From: Ehretia macrophylla
Taxonomy: Eukaryota; Streptophyta; Magnoliopsida; Boraginales; Ehretiaceae
Assembly: GCA_037974665.1 (NCBI GenBank)
Contig: CM075771.1
Location: 23,013,425 to 23,077,424, forward strand
DNA: 64,000 bases
Direction of reading: 5' to 3'
Under the pieces are notes generated by a model. It was given only the letters and a program-made list of their open reading frames with translations. It did not search any database and had not been told where the DNA came from. This document shows, piece after piece, positions 37,004-48,315 of the stretch (position 1 is its first letter; each line of letters starts with the position of its first letter). The translations under genes and the position numbers were made by a program.

Positions 37004-37459
37004 CAACTTGTTTGGATTGACAATATTAAAGGAAATGAAAGGTTAGGGAGGGATTTTTCAATCATTTCCCTTGTTTGGATTGCAATTTTAGAGGAATGAA
37101 AGGTTATGGAGGGATTCCAAAAGCCCACCGTTTCCTTTAATGAGAAGGATTTTACAATCCTTCCAATTTGGGGTTTTTTGGAGGGAAATGAAAGTAAAGT
37201 TATAAAGAGTCTCTTTTGTCCCTACATATCTCATTGTTAAAAAAAGAAAAAAGGTACTTAAATAATATTTCATTTAAAAAGAAGCTCTTCTTTCCTTTCT
37301 TTCTCCAATCCAAACAAAAAATCATAAAATTATTTCCCTTCATTTCTATTATTATTTTTTTACAATCCAAACATGGTAATTCATTTAATTTCCTTTCCTT
37401 TATTTTTCTTCCTTCACTTTACTTTCCTTTCCTTTCTGTCTTGCAATCCAAACAGGGGC
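37004..37459. mobile_element. MITE2: Tourist-like MITE with repeated subterminal motifs
   Basis: A 456-bp element flanked by TTA (37001-37003 and 37460-37462). Ends CAACTTGTTTGGATTG and, inverted, GCCCCTGTTTGGATTG. The core TTGTTTGGATTG-type motif occurs twice forward (37008, 37071) and three times inverted (37306, 37363, 37444). A poly-pyrimidine right arm pairs with a purine-rich left arm. The short open frames here are not genes. Confidence 0.6.
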
Positions 37460-38711
37460 TTAGAGAGTATACAAGTATATATAACTAGATAAACAACTAG
37501 AACATCAAGAATTAATTTCAAAGTAGATGAATCAACAATTATCTAACAATCAATATGTGCAATATCTAAAAGAAGATAAATGACTTGAAAATAAAGAGTG
37601 AGGGTAAGAGAAATCAAACACAATGATTTTCAAGTGGTTCGCACTCCCGAATGCCTAGTCCACCACCTAAGGTCTTCCCTTCCCTTAGGATTTAACCAAT
37701 CTCCACTAAGATGCTTCTCCAAATGTTGGTGAAGCAAAAACCAACTACAATTACTCTTGAGTCCACAAGAGTTACACGAGCTCCTTCAAGTGTAGGTGAA
37801 GCTCAACCTACAAAACCTCTCTTTCTTTGAGTCCACAAAGGATTACAACACTTCTCACAATGATTCTCGCAATCTATGTTCAAGAGTATAATACAAAGAT
37901 AGTGTGAAAGTATGAATGAGAATTTCAACTCCTATTTGAGTTTGATATTACAATTGAAGAACACTTTGTATGCTCAAAGATATGAAAGTGATAGCTCAAG
38001 ATTTCTCAATGAAAATGATATGAAAATCTCTTTGAATTAGCTTAGAAATCTGAAGATTAAAGCTTGGAGAGATGTTTGAGATGGTAAGAGAGCATGGCTG
38101 AAAAAGAGGGAAAAGTTAGACACAAATCGGATGTTAAGCAAAAATCCTGGATTTTCCCGTTAAGTCATTCGGTCACTGAGGCCTTCTTCTGGGCGCCTGG
38201 ATAAGGCATGTATCGCCCGGATCAGCTTTCTCTGTCAGTCGTTGTGGCTCCTATTCGGGCGACTGGATAGGGGCAGTAATGCCCGGATGCTGAAAATGCT
38301 GAAAAGAGATATTTTGAGCCCCAAATCAAATTGTTTAATGATGAAGCATTTGGGCATTTTTAAGGACAGTAGTTCAAAATGTGTTTCTAGCATTTTTAAC
38401 ATCTCAAAACATTTTCAAAACTCTTGAGAAGTTAAAACGATTTTTATAACACAAGAGTTTGAAAACCAAAAAGCTGTTTTTCAAAGATGATTTCGAATTG
38501 ATATTTGTATGAAATATATTTTGTAAATATGAAAAATCATTTATGAAAAACCTTTTTGGAGAAATTTTGAGCTATACAAATCATACTCAGGCAAATGAGT
38601 ACCTCTTATGTCGCCACGTCTCTTTCCTTGTGACTCCCACTTTATCATCGAGTCTTCAACTATAATTCTTCGAGTTAACAAATTTTTCTTCGGGTTTTCA
38701 TAGCTTGATTT

Positions 38712-41262
38712 TGTCACGCCCCAACTCGACCCCTCTTATAATTAGTCAGGACGCAACGGAATTTCGGCAGTATAACGACAGTAAATAGGATACCGAGGCT
38801 CTAAACCAACCACAATAGAACATCATACATCAACTCCACAAACTATACCACAAACAACTCCTCAATAAAACAACACATACATCATAACCATATTATACAA
38901 TAAACATTCCTTGTTATACGCCTCCGTTCCAACATAATACATGAACCTTAATATACATTGCCAAAATATTTTGATACCAACCTAGCAACCTAAATAAGAC
39001 AAAGGAAAGACTACCAAGATAGCATCAACTAATTCATTATCTAGTTAATTTACAAGATAATAAAACATGTACGACATCACGGATAAGACTTTGGAACATA
39101 GGACTCATCCACGTAAGGCACATTTTCCACATTCTCCTCTTCAGGAGGCACGTACCCGTAATCCTGCGAAAGTACACCTGTATGCATGCAATAATAGAGA
39201 GTGAGCTTATATAAAATAAGCCCAGCGAGGATCCGATAGATCTCGAACAAGGTCTACTAAACTCCTTGGAATAATCCTTTGAGTCAGTAAACACACAATG
39301 AACATCAATAATCATTATAAATGCAACAATAGTAATAACTGTAAACACACAATAAGGATACGATATATTTGCTGATGAAGCCCCATACACCAATTCCATG
39401 CTCAACAACTCCTCCAAACTCAATGACACAATCCTGATGTACCTTGACCTAGACCCACACCCCATGGCCTCTCCGCCCATGCGAGATAGGGAGTAGCCAT
39501 GATAACTGTACCCGCAACCCAGGATGCCTCCCGAGGTGACACAATATTATCAAAGCTCACAACAATGAGATTCAACATAAATAAGCCGAGAGATCAGCAA
39601 CAAAAGTGCCCGATTCCCGTAATCAATAATTAATCAATAATCTGGGAGATCAGCAACAAAAGTGCCCGATTCCCGTACTCAATAATAAATAAATAAACTG
39701 GGAGATTAGCAACAAAAGTGCCCGATTCCCGTACTCAATAATAAATAAATAAACTGGGAGATCAGCAACAAAAGTGCCCGATTCCCATAATCAATAATCA
39801 ACAATATAACATCAATATAACATCAATATTTAATTAAACAACAAACAATTAAGTTAGATGACAAAGTAGGTCATCCAACTTAACATGCATGAAACACGTA
39901 ATCTAACCCCAGTCTAACCATTAACAACTCACAATTCAATCACTCAAACACCACCCAATCATCTAAAGGCTCAATTCAACAATTTAAAGAAAGACAACCT
40001 AAACTTCAAATAATCATATCTTACATTTTACTAATCCAAACAACTCCAAATCAGTTTCAAACACTCACCCGTTCAATCAACTACATTAGCCCCCTCGGAA
40101 ACCAACCAAAACACATTCAAATCATGCCCAATAACCCTAAAACCCTAGTGTATCATGGCTGAAATTTCCGAATTTTGGCACGGACATCACAATCGAAAAT
40201 TCGGCATTACAACGGCGCTACCACGTAATTATCAATCTTTTAGAAATCGACGGCAGTCGATTCCGATCAACACAACTCAAAATATTCAACATTTAACAAA
40301 TTAATCAACTTTAAATACCCGAAAAATAATAAATAGGCTACATCTGCTCAAATCTCGTAGTATTGCATATAAATGATCCCTAGCATGCATGGAGCAATAA
40401 TCTAACATCAGATTAACATTCTAACGGTTCAATTTTCAATTCTACGCAAAAACACAAAAGATGAGTTTTGAGATCTAGAATTTTTCTCTCACCTTTGATC
40501 CGAAGTAAAGCTAGGAATGCGTGCAATAGGTGCCCAACAAGCGGAATCCAGCCCGGTTTGAAAAGATTCGGACTTTAAATGAGTTTTCTAAGGCAAAATT
40601 ACTTTGAAAATAAGTTGAATAAAATCTCTTTTTTTTTTTCCTAAGCTTTCACGGCTGCAATGTATGTGTTTTTCTGGTGTTTGCTTTGTTTTTAGTGTGT
40701 GTAGAGATTTTATATGCAAAGTCAACAAAATAGCAAAGTCAAAGTTGATATATTTAGTCTTTTAATTATATTTTCTAGTCTTTTAATTCATTTTATTGAC
40801 TATTTCTTGCATAATTAATAAATTAACACCTAAATTAATTATAGACAATATATTTTAGGTAACAAAGTGTTTTATATTAAAATAGTTTTACCCGAGTCGG
40901 CCTAAAACTTGATTTTCGCAAAAGTCGGTGTAAAAACCCTAATAAATTCTTAAGCTGATTTTGAAACTGTTTTAATCAAACACAGGTCTATTAAAGTCCG
41001 TGGACTAGGTCTAGAAAGGTTAAAAAGACCATTTTCAAAATTATAGCGGACGTGTTTCAAAAATACTATTCACTGAAAATCGACGATAAAATTTCTGACT
41101 CCGTTTTTTATGAAAATTTATTGAATGCACATTTAGTATGTTCTAGGAGTATTGATATCAAAATTACCACATTCTAAGTCATATAGCACATAAACAGGTC
41201 AATTCACGTAAAACGAGAATAAACACGCAAAACGAGACATGATAGAAAAGTGGGGTTTCACA
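38712..41262 (-). repeat. RE9 3' LTR (2551 bp)
   Basis: Plus-strand view TGTCACGCCCCAACTC...GGGGTTTCACA. It contains four tandem ~56-bp units at 39585-39805. An open frame at 39037-39480 is shared with the other LTR only because the LTRs are nearly identical; it matches no known family. Confidence 0.92.
39585..39805. repeat. Minisatellite in RE9 3' LTR, 4 x ~56 bp
   Basis: Units start near 39585, 39642, 39698 and 39754 with a GGGAGATCAGCAACAAAAGT core followed by an AT-rich spacer of AATAAATAAAT type. Confidence 0.85.
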
Positions 41263-42518
41263 TTCTCCCCTCCTTAAAACAATTGCGTCCTCGCAATTCT
41301 TCACTCAAGTACTACTGGCTCAAACATACGGAATGAAAGACCGAAATCAAATTCTGAATACCAACTAAGTATGCCAACTAGGAATACCGAACAAGAAGCT
41401 TGAATAGAAACGTTGAATAAGAACACCGACTAAGACTTCCGGATGAGAATCTCAAATAATTACTGAAGAAAATGCCAAACATAGATCCCGTAATAGAGCA
41501 CCAACCAAGAATACCAAGTAAGAGCTTCAACAAGATCACCGAGCGAGAATACCAAATAATAATCCCAATATAAGAACTCCAGATAATACCGTATCAGAAT
41601 TCCACGTAAGAATACCGCATAGAAAATACCATAGATGATGTCCAAAGAAGTATGCTGAATAAGAATCTCCATATAGAAATCTTGAAGAAGAATGCCGAAT
41701 AAGATTACCGTTTGCCCCAAAAGAATCCAAATAAGAATTTCAAATGGAATACCAAATACCGAAATTCATATACCGGATAAGAACACCAAGCAAGAATTCC
41801 AAATGAAGATACCGATGAAAAAGCCAAAGGCTGATCACTAAATACCAACTCTGAGCAATGAGTACCACCTACTGATCTCCATAACCATTGATCTACTGTT
41901 CCTTCTTCTATTGATCCACTTTTAGGGAGATCTGCTACCAGTCGACTCTTTCAGGGGAAGAGATTACTTACCTTTTTACAGGTAATGCATTTACACAGTT
42001 AATAACATATAAAGTAAACTGTTCATAACACACATAACACTTTTAATTCAATTTGCTCATTCTATGAATCTGGTAACTATGTTAGAGTTCAGTAATTCCT
42101 AATCAGATTTGCAAGATATCTAGCACAATTTAAAATATAATCTACAAAAGATAGATTCACACATTGTTACTAATACCAAAAGCACGTACCCAGAAAATCA
42201 ATTAAACACACATAATGTCACATAAATGTACTAAGTACAAAATCTTCATATAAGCAAATTGAGCACGTACCACACACTAGTCACATAAAACACATTGAGC
42301 ACATAACGATTCACATAAAGCACAATGACCACATTTAATTCACTTAACACATAAGGCATATTGATCACATAGAAAGTTAGTTACATAAGTAGATTAATCA
42401 CATAAACATATTAACATGTAATTCACTTTTCACTTAGTACATACATTCATGTTTAGATCTCTACCCACATTCCGAGGATACCCCGGCAGACAGCTAATCA
42501 AGCTCTGATACCACTTAA
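41263..42518 (-). other. RE9 non-coding interior with primer site and purine tract
   Basis: On the minus strand: TGGTATCAGAGC (42502-42513), TATGTG-like phrases (42.2-42.45 kb), then a degenerate short-period TTCGGTATTCTT-like repeat (41.35-41.85 kb). The pol-like tail TTGCGAGGACGCAATTG follows, then the purine tract next to 41262. Open frames at 41460-41730 are by-products of the repeat. Confidence 0.85.
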
Positions 42519-45107
42519 TGTCACGCCCCAACTCGACCCCTCTTATAATTAGTCAGGACGCAACGGAATTTCGGCAGTATAACGACAGTAAATAGGTTAC
42601 CGAGGCTCTAAACCAACCTCAATAGAACATTATACATCAACTCCACAAACTATACCACAAACAGCTCCTCAATAAAACAACACATACATCATAACCATAT
42701 TATACAATAAACATTCCTTGTTATACGCCTCCGTTCCAACATAATACATGAACCTTAATATACATTGCCAAAATATTTTGATACCAACCTAGCAACCTAA
42801 ATAAGACAAAGGAAAGACTACCAAGTTAGCATCAACTAATTCATTATCTTCTCAACATCTTTTACATTATGAACTACAAAGCATATAAAAGTCGACTAAG
42901 TTAATTTACAAGATAATAAAACATGTACGACATCACGGATAAGACTCTGGAACATAGGACTCATCCACGTAAGGCACATTTTCCACATTCTCCTCTTCAG
43001 GAGGCACGTACCCGTAATCCTGCGAAAGTCCACCTGTATGCATGCAATAACAGAGAGTGAGCTTATATAAAATAAGCCCAGCGAGGATCCGATAGATCTC
43101 GAACAAGGTCTACTAAACTCCTTGGAATAATCCTTTGAGTCAGTAAACACACAATGAACATCAATAATCATTATAAATGCAACAATAGTAATAACTGTAA
43201 ACACACAATAAGGATACGATATATTTGCTGATGAAGCCCCATACACCAATTCCATGCTCAACAACTCCTCCAAACTCAATGACACAATCCTGTGGTACCT
43301 TGACCTAGACCCACACGCCATGACCTCTCCGCCCATGCGAGATAGGGAGTAGCCATGAGAACTGTACCCATAACCCAGGATGCCTCCCGAGGTGACACAA
43401 TATTATCAAAGCTCACAACAATGAGACTCAACATAGATAAACCGAGAGATCAGCAACAAAAGTGCCCGATTCCCGTAATCAATAATTAATCAATAATCTG
43501 GGAGATCAGCAACAAAAGTGCCTGATTCCCGTACTCAATAATAAATAAATAAACTGGGAGATCAGCAACAAAAGTGCCCGATTCCCGTACTCAATAATAA
43601 ATAAATAAACTGGGAGATCAGCAACAAAAGTGCCCGATTCCCATAATCAATAATCAACAATATAACATCAATATTTAATTAAACAACAAACAACTAAGTT
43701 AGATGACAAAGTAGGTCATCCAACTTAACATGCATGAAACACGTAATCTAACCCTAGTCTAACCATTAACAACTCACAATTCAATCACTCAAACACCACC
43801 CAATCATCTAAAGGCTCAATTCAACAATTTAAAGAAAGACAACCTAAACTTCAAATAATCATATCTTACATTTTACTAATCCAAACAACTCCAAATCAAT
43901 TTCAAACACTCACCCGTTCAATCAACTACATTAGTTCCCTCGGAAACCAACCAAAACACATTCAAATCATGCCCAATAACCCTAAAACCCTAGTGTATCA
44001 TGGCTGAAATTTCCGAATTTTGGCACGGACATCACAATCGAAAATTCGGCATTACAACGGCGCTACCACGTAATTATCAATCTTTTAGAAATCGACGGCA
44101 GTCGATTCCGATCAACACAACTCAAAATATTCAACATTTAACAAATTAATCAACTTTAAATACCCGAAAAATAATAAATAGGCTACATCTGCTCAAATCT
44201 CGTAGTATTGCATATAAATGATCCCTAGCATGCATGGAACAATAATCTAACATCAGATTAACATTCTAACGGTTCAATTTTCAATTCTACGCAAAAACAC
44301 AAAAGATGAGTTTTGAGATCTAGAATTTTTCTCTCACCTTTGATCCGAAGTAAAGCTAGGAATGCGTGCAATAGGTGCCCAACAAGCGGAATCCAGCCCG
44401 GTTTGAAAAGATTCAGACTTTAAATGAGTTTTCTAAGGCAAAATTACTTTGAAAATAAGTTGAATAAAATCTCTTTTTTTTTTTCCTAAGCTTTCACGGC
44501 TGCAATGTATGTGTTTTTCTGGTGTTTGCTTTGTTTTTAGTGTGTGTAGAGATTTTATATGCAAAGTCAACAAAATAGCAAAGTCAAAGTTGATATATTT
44601 AGTCTTTTAATTATATTTTCTAGTCTTTTATTTCATTTTATTGACTATTTCTTGCATAACTAATAAATTAACACCTAAATTAATTCTAGACAATATATTT
44701 TAGGTAACAAAGTGTTTTATATTAAAATAGTTTTACCCGAGTCGGCCTAAAACTCGATTTTCGCAAAAGTCGGTGTAAAAACCCTAATAAATTCTTAAGC
44801 CGATTTTAAAACTGTTTTAATCAAACACAGGTCTATTAAAGTCCGTGGACTAGGTCTAGAAGGGTTAAAAAGACTATTTTCAAAATTTTAGCGTACGTGT
44901 TTCGAAAATACTATTCACTAAAAAGCGACCATAAAATTTATGACTCCGTTTTTTATGAAAATTTCATGAATGTACATTTAGCATGTTCTAGGAGGATTGA
45001 TATCAAAATTACAACATTCTAAGTCATATAGCACATAAACAGGTCAATTCACGTAAAACGAGAATAAACACGCAAACCAAGACAGGATGGAAAAATGGGG
45101 TTTCACA
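42519..45107 (-). repeat. RE9 5' LTR (2589 bp)
   Basis: Near-identical to 38712-41262. Minus-strand TATA-like GCATATAAAATC lies at about 44551-44562, and four ~56-bp tandem units at 43442-43660. It ends next to the primer site. Confidence 0.92.
43442..43660. repeat. Minisatellite in RE9 5' LTR, 4 x ~56 bp
   Basis: Same units as at 39585-39805, starting near 43442, 43498, 43554 and 43610. Confidence 0.85.
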
Positions 45108-45431
45108 GATTTCCCTTGAGAGTCTTCATTTGAATGAGACAAGACAAATGATTACCTTTTTGGGCTTTGATACATTTTATGATTGGACTTTGACTTTGAT
45201 CCAATAGCTTTCTAGCATTTGACTGAATTTAGTTGATCCATGATTGAATTGAGATGATCCATGTTGATATGGACTTGCTTTGTTGGATTGAATGTCTTGC
45301 CCAAAATACAAAAAGAATACTAAAGCACAATTTATATGTTTTGTTATTATCAAGATAAAGATTATAAACTTTTCAGGCAAAGAGTATAAAATCACTTCTG
45401 TTATTTCCAAATACAAATTGTGTTTGAAACA

Positions 45432-46062
45432 CATTTGAAATTGAAATTAATACTTGTATTTTACTCAAATGCGCTTCTTTTATACTATTGAAATTAGGCT
45501 TGTCATATAGAGGTTATCGTCTAATTCCATTATTGATTATTACTATTATATAAAATTGTCAAACAAAAAAAAAATTGTCAATAAAGTTAAATATTACAAA
45601 ATAATCATAATTTCAATCATCAATTTAAGATTACAAAATAAACCTATACGTGACAAAATAACCTTAAGTTCAACCCTACATTTAATATGAAAAAAATAAT
45701 CTTAAGAGAAAGGGTAAGAAATACATTATTTTTTCCTTTTTCTTTCTCTTTTTTTTTATTTTATTTATGCTAAAAATGAAATAGTGTGGAGGCAATGATT
45801 TTTTTAACCTTTTTATTTTATCCAAAATCCATCTCTTAAACTGAAGGGCATTTTTGTGCTCAAAAGATAAACAACATATTTGAAAAACGTGAATTTGTAA
45901 ATTCTACATCTTGAGCAAGGATTTGGATAAAACATACAGAAATCCAAGATTTGCAAATCTTGGATTTTTTATTTTTTAAAAGGGTGCTTCCAAACACCAA
46001 TAATTGGATTTGCAAATGAATTCTACAAAATTTTATAGAATTCATTTGTTCCAAACAGGATG
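45432..46062. other. MITE1 right part, A+T-rich, no gene
   Basis: Very A+T-rich, with a poly-pyrimidine run at about 45724-45765. A near-palindrome around AATTCTACAAAATTTTATAGAATTC (central part, 46019-46044) and TGCTTCCAAACACC at 45986 suggest a further small inverted-repeat insertion. No coding sequence is supported. Confidence 0.5.
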
Positions 46063-46100
46063 TTAAAGAGAAGAAAAATGGAAAAAATAAATTTTACTTA

Positions 46101-46665
46101 CATAGTGTTTGGAAGCACTTGTATTGTGGAATTCATTTGATTTGTAAATGAATTCCAAGAGAATTTGTATTTATAAATGAATTCTCTAATTTGAAACTAT
46201 AATTTCTAGCACATATGAATTGGAATTAAAAATTATATTTGACTCAAATACCCCTCCTTTATTCTATTGGAATTAGTAAAATTTAGGAATGATAAATAAG
46301 GACTTTTGAACTATCTAACAAGCACTAGCATAGATTGTTGATGCCCTGACTTGTTGATCAATTATTTTCTTCGTGTTTTATTGAAAGAAGAATGGTGAGG
46401 GAGAGGATTTGAAATATATTTTATTTTTTTATCTTTGTATTTGAGCCAAAGTTAAACTTAAGTGTAAAGAAAAATATGAAGGATAATTTTGTCCTCAAAA
46501 GAAAGGAACTAACTTAGACCATATATTCATGCTTTATTCCATTTCAATATACCTTTTCTCCCCTATTTGACATCAACAAAATATAGTTCATATAGCAAAT
46601 AGTCATAAGAGGAGTTGTAATAAAAAACAAGGATTAATGAAATGAAACAAAATATCCAAACAATG
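46101..46665. mobile_element. MITE3: Tourist-like MITE, 565 bp
   Basis: Starts CATAGTGTTTGGAAGCAC and ends TATCCAAACAATG, inverted ends flanked by TTA at 46098-46100 and 46666-46668. It is the same family as MITE1. It carries no open frame of note. Confidence 0.65.
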
Positions 46666-46779
46666 TTAAAAGGAAATAAAAATGCAGAGGAGTATTTGAT
46701 GAAAGTAACATCTGAAAGCTAAAAATTTGTTTGAAGAAAAACAAATCTCAAGGCATCCATAGACTAAGGACCAATGTGG

Positions 46780-47821
46780 TGGTCATATAAAGCCTTCAAC
46801 ATCTACTCCATACGATTCAAACGAACATCTTGTGCATTCAGGCGGGCAAGGATTTCATCATGTGAGGAGGATTGATAAGAAGACAATCTAGCTCTTTGTC
46901 CTTAGAACTATCAATTCCACTTCTGCCTTGACGTTCCATAGGATCTCTAAAAGTAGTGGGGTCAACATCAAGAGATTCAAACACAAGAGGATCATTACTC
47001 GTATCATCACCAATATTGAGAACTCGAGAGTTATGGATCTTCAACTTTTGGTGAGTGAGGCTAGTGACATTGAGAAGATAGGATCTATCACTAATGGTCT
47101 CAAACTCTTGATCACGCGGAACTTCTAGCAACTCAAAAAGATATGTTAAGGGTACCCTATAAGCAAGTTGATTTTGGGCTTCCTTGGTGTGGATGATATG
47201 GTTAATAATGATATGTGGAAGATTTATATGTTTGGCTTCATACATCAACAAAGCGGTGAATTTCAGAATAGAACCATCCTTAACTTCTCTCGGAATAATG
47301 ACTTGACGAAGAGTGTAGAATAAAAGCTTCTTTTCTGGAGTTATATCCTTAGTCTTAGGATAACTCAAGGTACTTCTTCTCGTCCCTTCCCATAGAAATT
47401 CTATAACTTTGGCTTCTAAATTATCAAGAACACCTTCTGGTATGCCCCTATAAGAATAAAGCTTTGTGCCTTGATTTGGAATTCCAAAGGCCTTAACGAC
47501 AATACTTGCATTTAATTCCAAGTCTTTATTCTTAACTTGACTAGTCAACTTCATAGTATTAATGTCTAGGTTCACATAGTAGTAGAATTCCCTAATCCAT
47601 GAAGTACAACCTTTGTTTTCAAATCTCAAAATAGGTAGCCACCCTTGAGTATCCAAAAGCCTAAAAATTCTAGTACCATTAAGCAAAGTAGGAGGGTCCA
47701 AAGTCTTACCCCATAAGATGTTTTGTCGTGGGAAAGCATCAGGATTGACAATGATTTGAGGAGCGGAGGATGATGATTCTCCCGTCTTGCGCTTCTTAGA
47801 GTCAGCCCTTGGTGATGCCAT
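46780..47821 (-). CDS. RE10 extra (env-like position) ORF of Sirevirus type
   Basis: A 327-codon frame begins MASPRADSKKRKTGESSS at 47821, with a basic, serine-rich start typical of this class of protein. The middle region (ILWGKTLDPPTLLNGTRIFRLL, EFLWEGTRRSTLSYP, LYEAKHINLPHIIINHI) resembles the plant-transposon-protein domain encoded after pol in Sireviruses, as far as I recall. The region closest to 46.8 kb has the composition of a short coiled coil in the family. I see no clear signal peptide or membrane segment, so an envelope role is not supported; the function of this protein class is unknown. The position just 3' of pol is the main evidence. Confidence 0.55.
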
Positions 47822-48315
47822 TGAGAATGTGCAAGAATTTGAAGCTTGTTAGAAGAAAATTGCCTTTGAAGAATTTCATCGAACACTTTGTAGACAATGA
47901 TTTTGAAAGCTTTGTTGTTGAAGATTTTGAAAGATTTGATGATGCAAAAACAAGTTTTGAAGATGAAGAAGTGTTTTGATGTAAATAATGATGAAGGATT
48001 GTGAAAGTGTTGGTGTTTAAATATGTGGGATTGAGAGAAAATTGAGTTTTTTTGGAAAGGTTATGAAAAAGTGTTGAAAAAAGAGAGAGGAAACTCGTTT
48101 CTCAATATGCGCGATCTGGGCGATAGGCCCTTGGTCTGGGTGCCCGGATGAGGGCAGTAACGCTCGACAGTGGCTTCTCATCCAGTCGTTGCATGTTTCT
48201 TCCGGTTGCCCGGAAGAATGCAGTAACGCCCGGAAGAATGCAGTAACGCCCGGATCACCATTTTGCTAAAAAAATGCAATTTTTCACAAATTCAAGTGAC
48301 CCAAAGCATTCCTAA

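Larger units (their letters stand above)
38712..45107 (-). mobile_element. RE9: complete non-autonomous large-LTR retrotransposon, RE1 family
   Basis: 3' LTR 38712-41262, interior 41263-42518, primer site 42502-42513, 5' LTR 42519-45107. Perfect target duplication GATTT (38707-38711 and 45108-45112) sits in RE8. The LTRs differ at about 55-60 sites by eye (near 2.2%) and by a small length difference. The interior has no coding sequence. It looks structurally whole for its type; roughly under one million years old on the same clock used for RE5. Confidence 0.92.
36855..45431. mobile_element. RE8: Ty1/copia (Sirevirus-like) solo LTR, ~1.7 kb own sequence
   Basis: Starts TGTTGGCCC and probably ends GAAACA near 45431. 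It contains the G-run phrase AACCTAAGAGGGGGG and, near the right end, TTTGTTATTATCAAG, both of which I associate with Sirevirus LTRs (from memory, not searched). Removing MITE2 and RE9 leaves about 1.7 kb. It is bounded on both sides by halves of MITE1, hence solo. I could not find a clean target duplication, so the right boundary and orientation are tentative. It is non-coding. Confidence 0.45.
36744..46062. mobile_element. MITE1: Tourist-like (PIF/Harbinger) MITE split by RE8
   Basis: Left end CATAGCGTTTAGAAGCAC (36744) and right end TTCCAAACAGGATG (46062) are inverted and each is flanked by TTA (36741-36743 and 46063-46065), the PIF/Harbinger target size. The left 111 bp match the start of MITE3 and about 45.43-45.50 kb matches MITE3 sequence further in. 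The simplest reading is one ~0.74 kb MITE interrupted at 36854 by RE8. It has no transposase. Confidence 0.65.

Noticed and set aside
39037-39480. 147-codon frame repeated at 42896-43336 as a duplicated gene
   Set aside because: The two copies are the same place in the two RE9 LTRs; similarity reflects LTR identity, and RE12 and RE1 homologous sequence gives no matching protein family.
39585-39805. CRISPR-like array
   Set aside because: Units are contiguous tandem repeats with no unique spacers, within a plant LTR.
36855-45431. RE8 as the 3' LTR of RE10
   Set aside because: MITE1 halves lie on both sides of RE8 and a full MITE3 intervenes before RE10, which fits an independent solo LTR better. 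Not fully excluded because the RE8 right edge is uncertain.
46066-46830. Possible host gene between the MITEs and RE10
   Set aside because: Only A+T-rich sequence, MITE3 and the tail of the RE10 extra ORF are seen; no exon-like structure.
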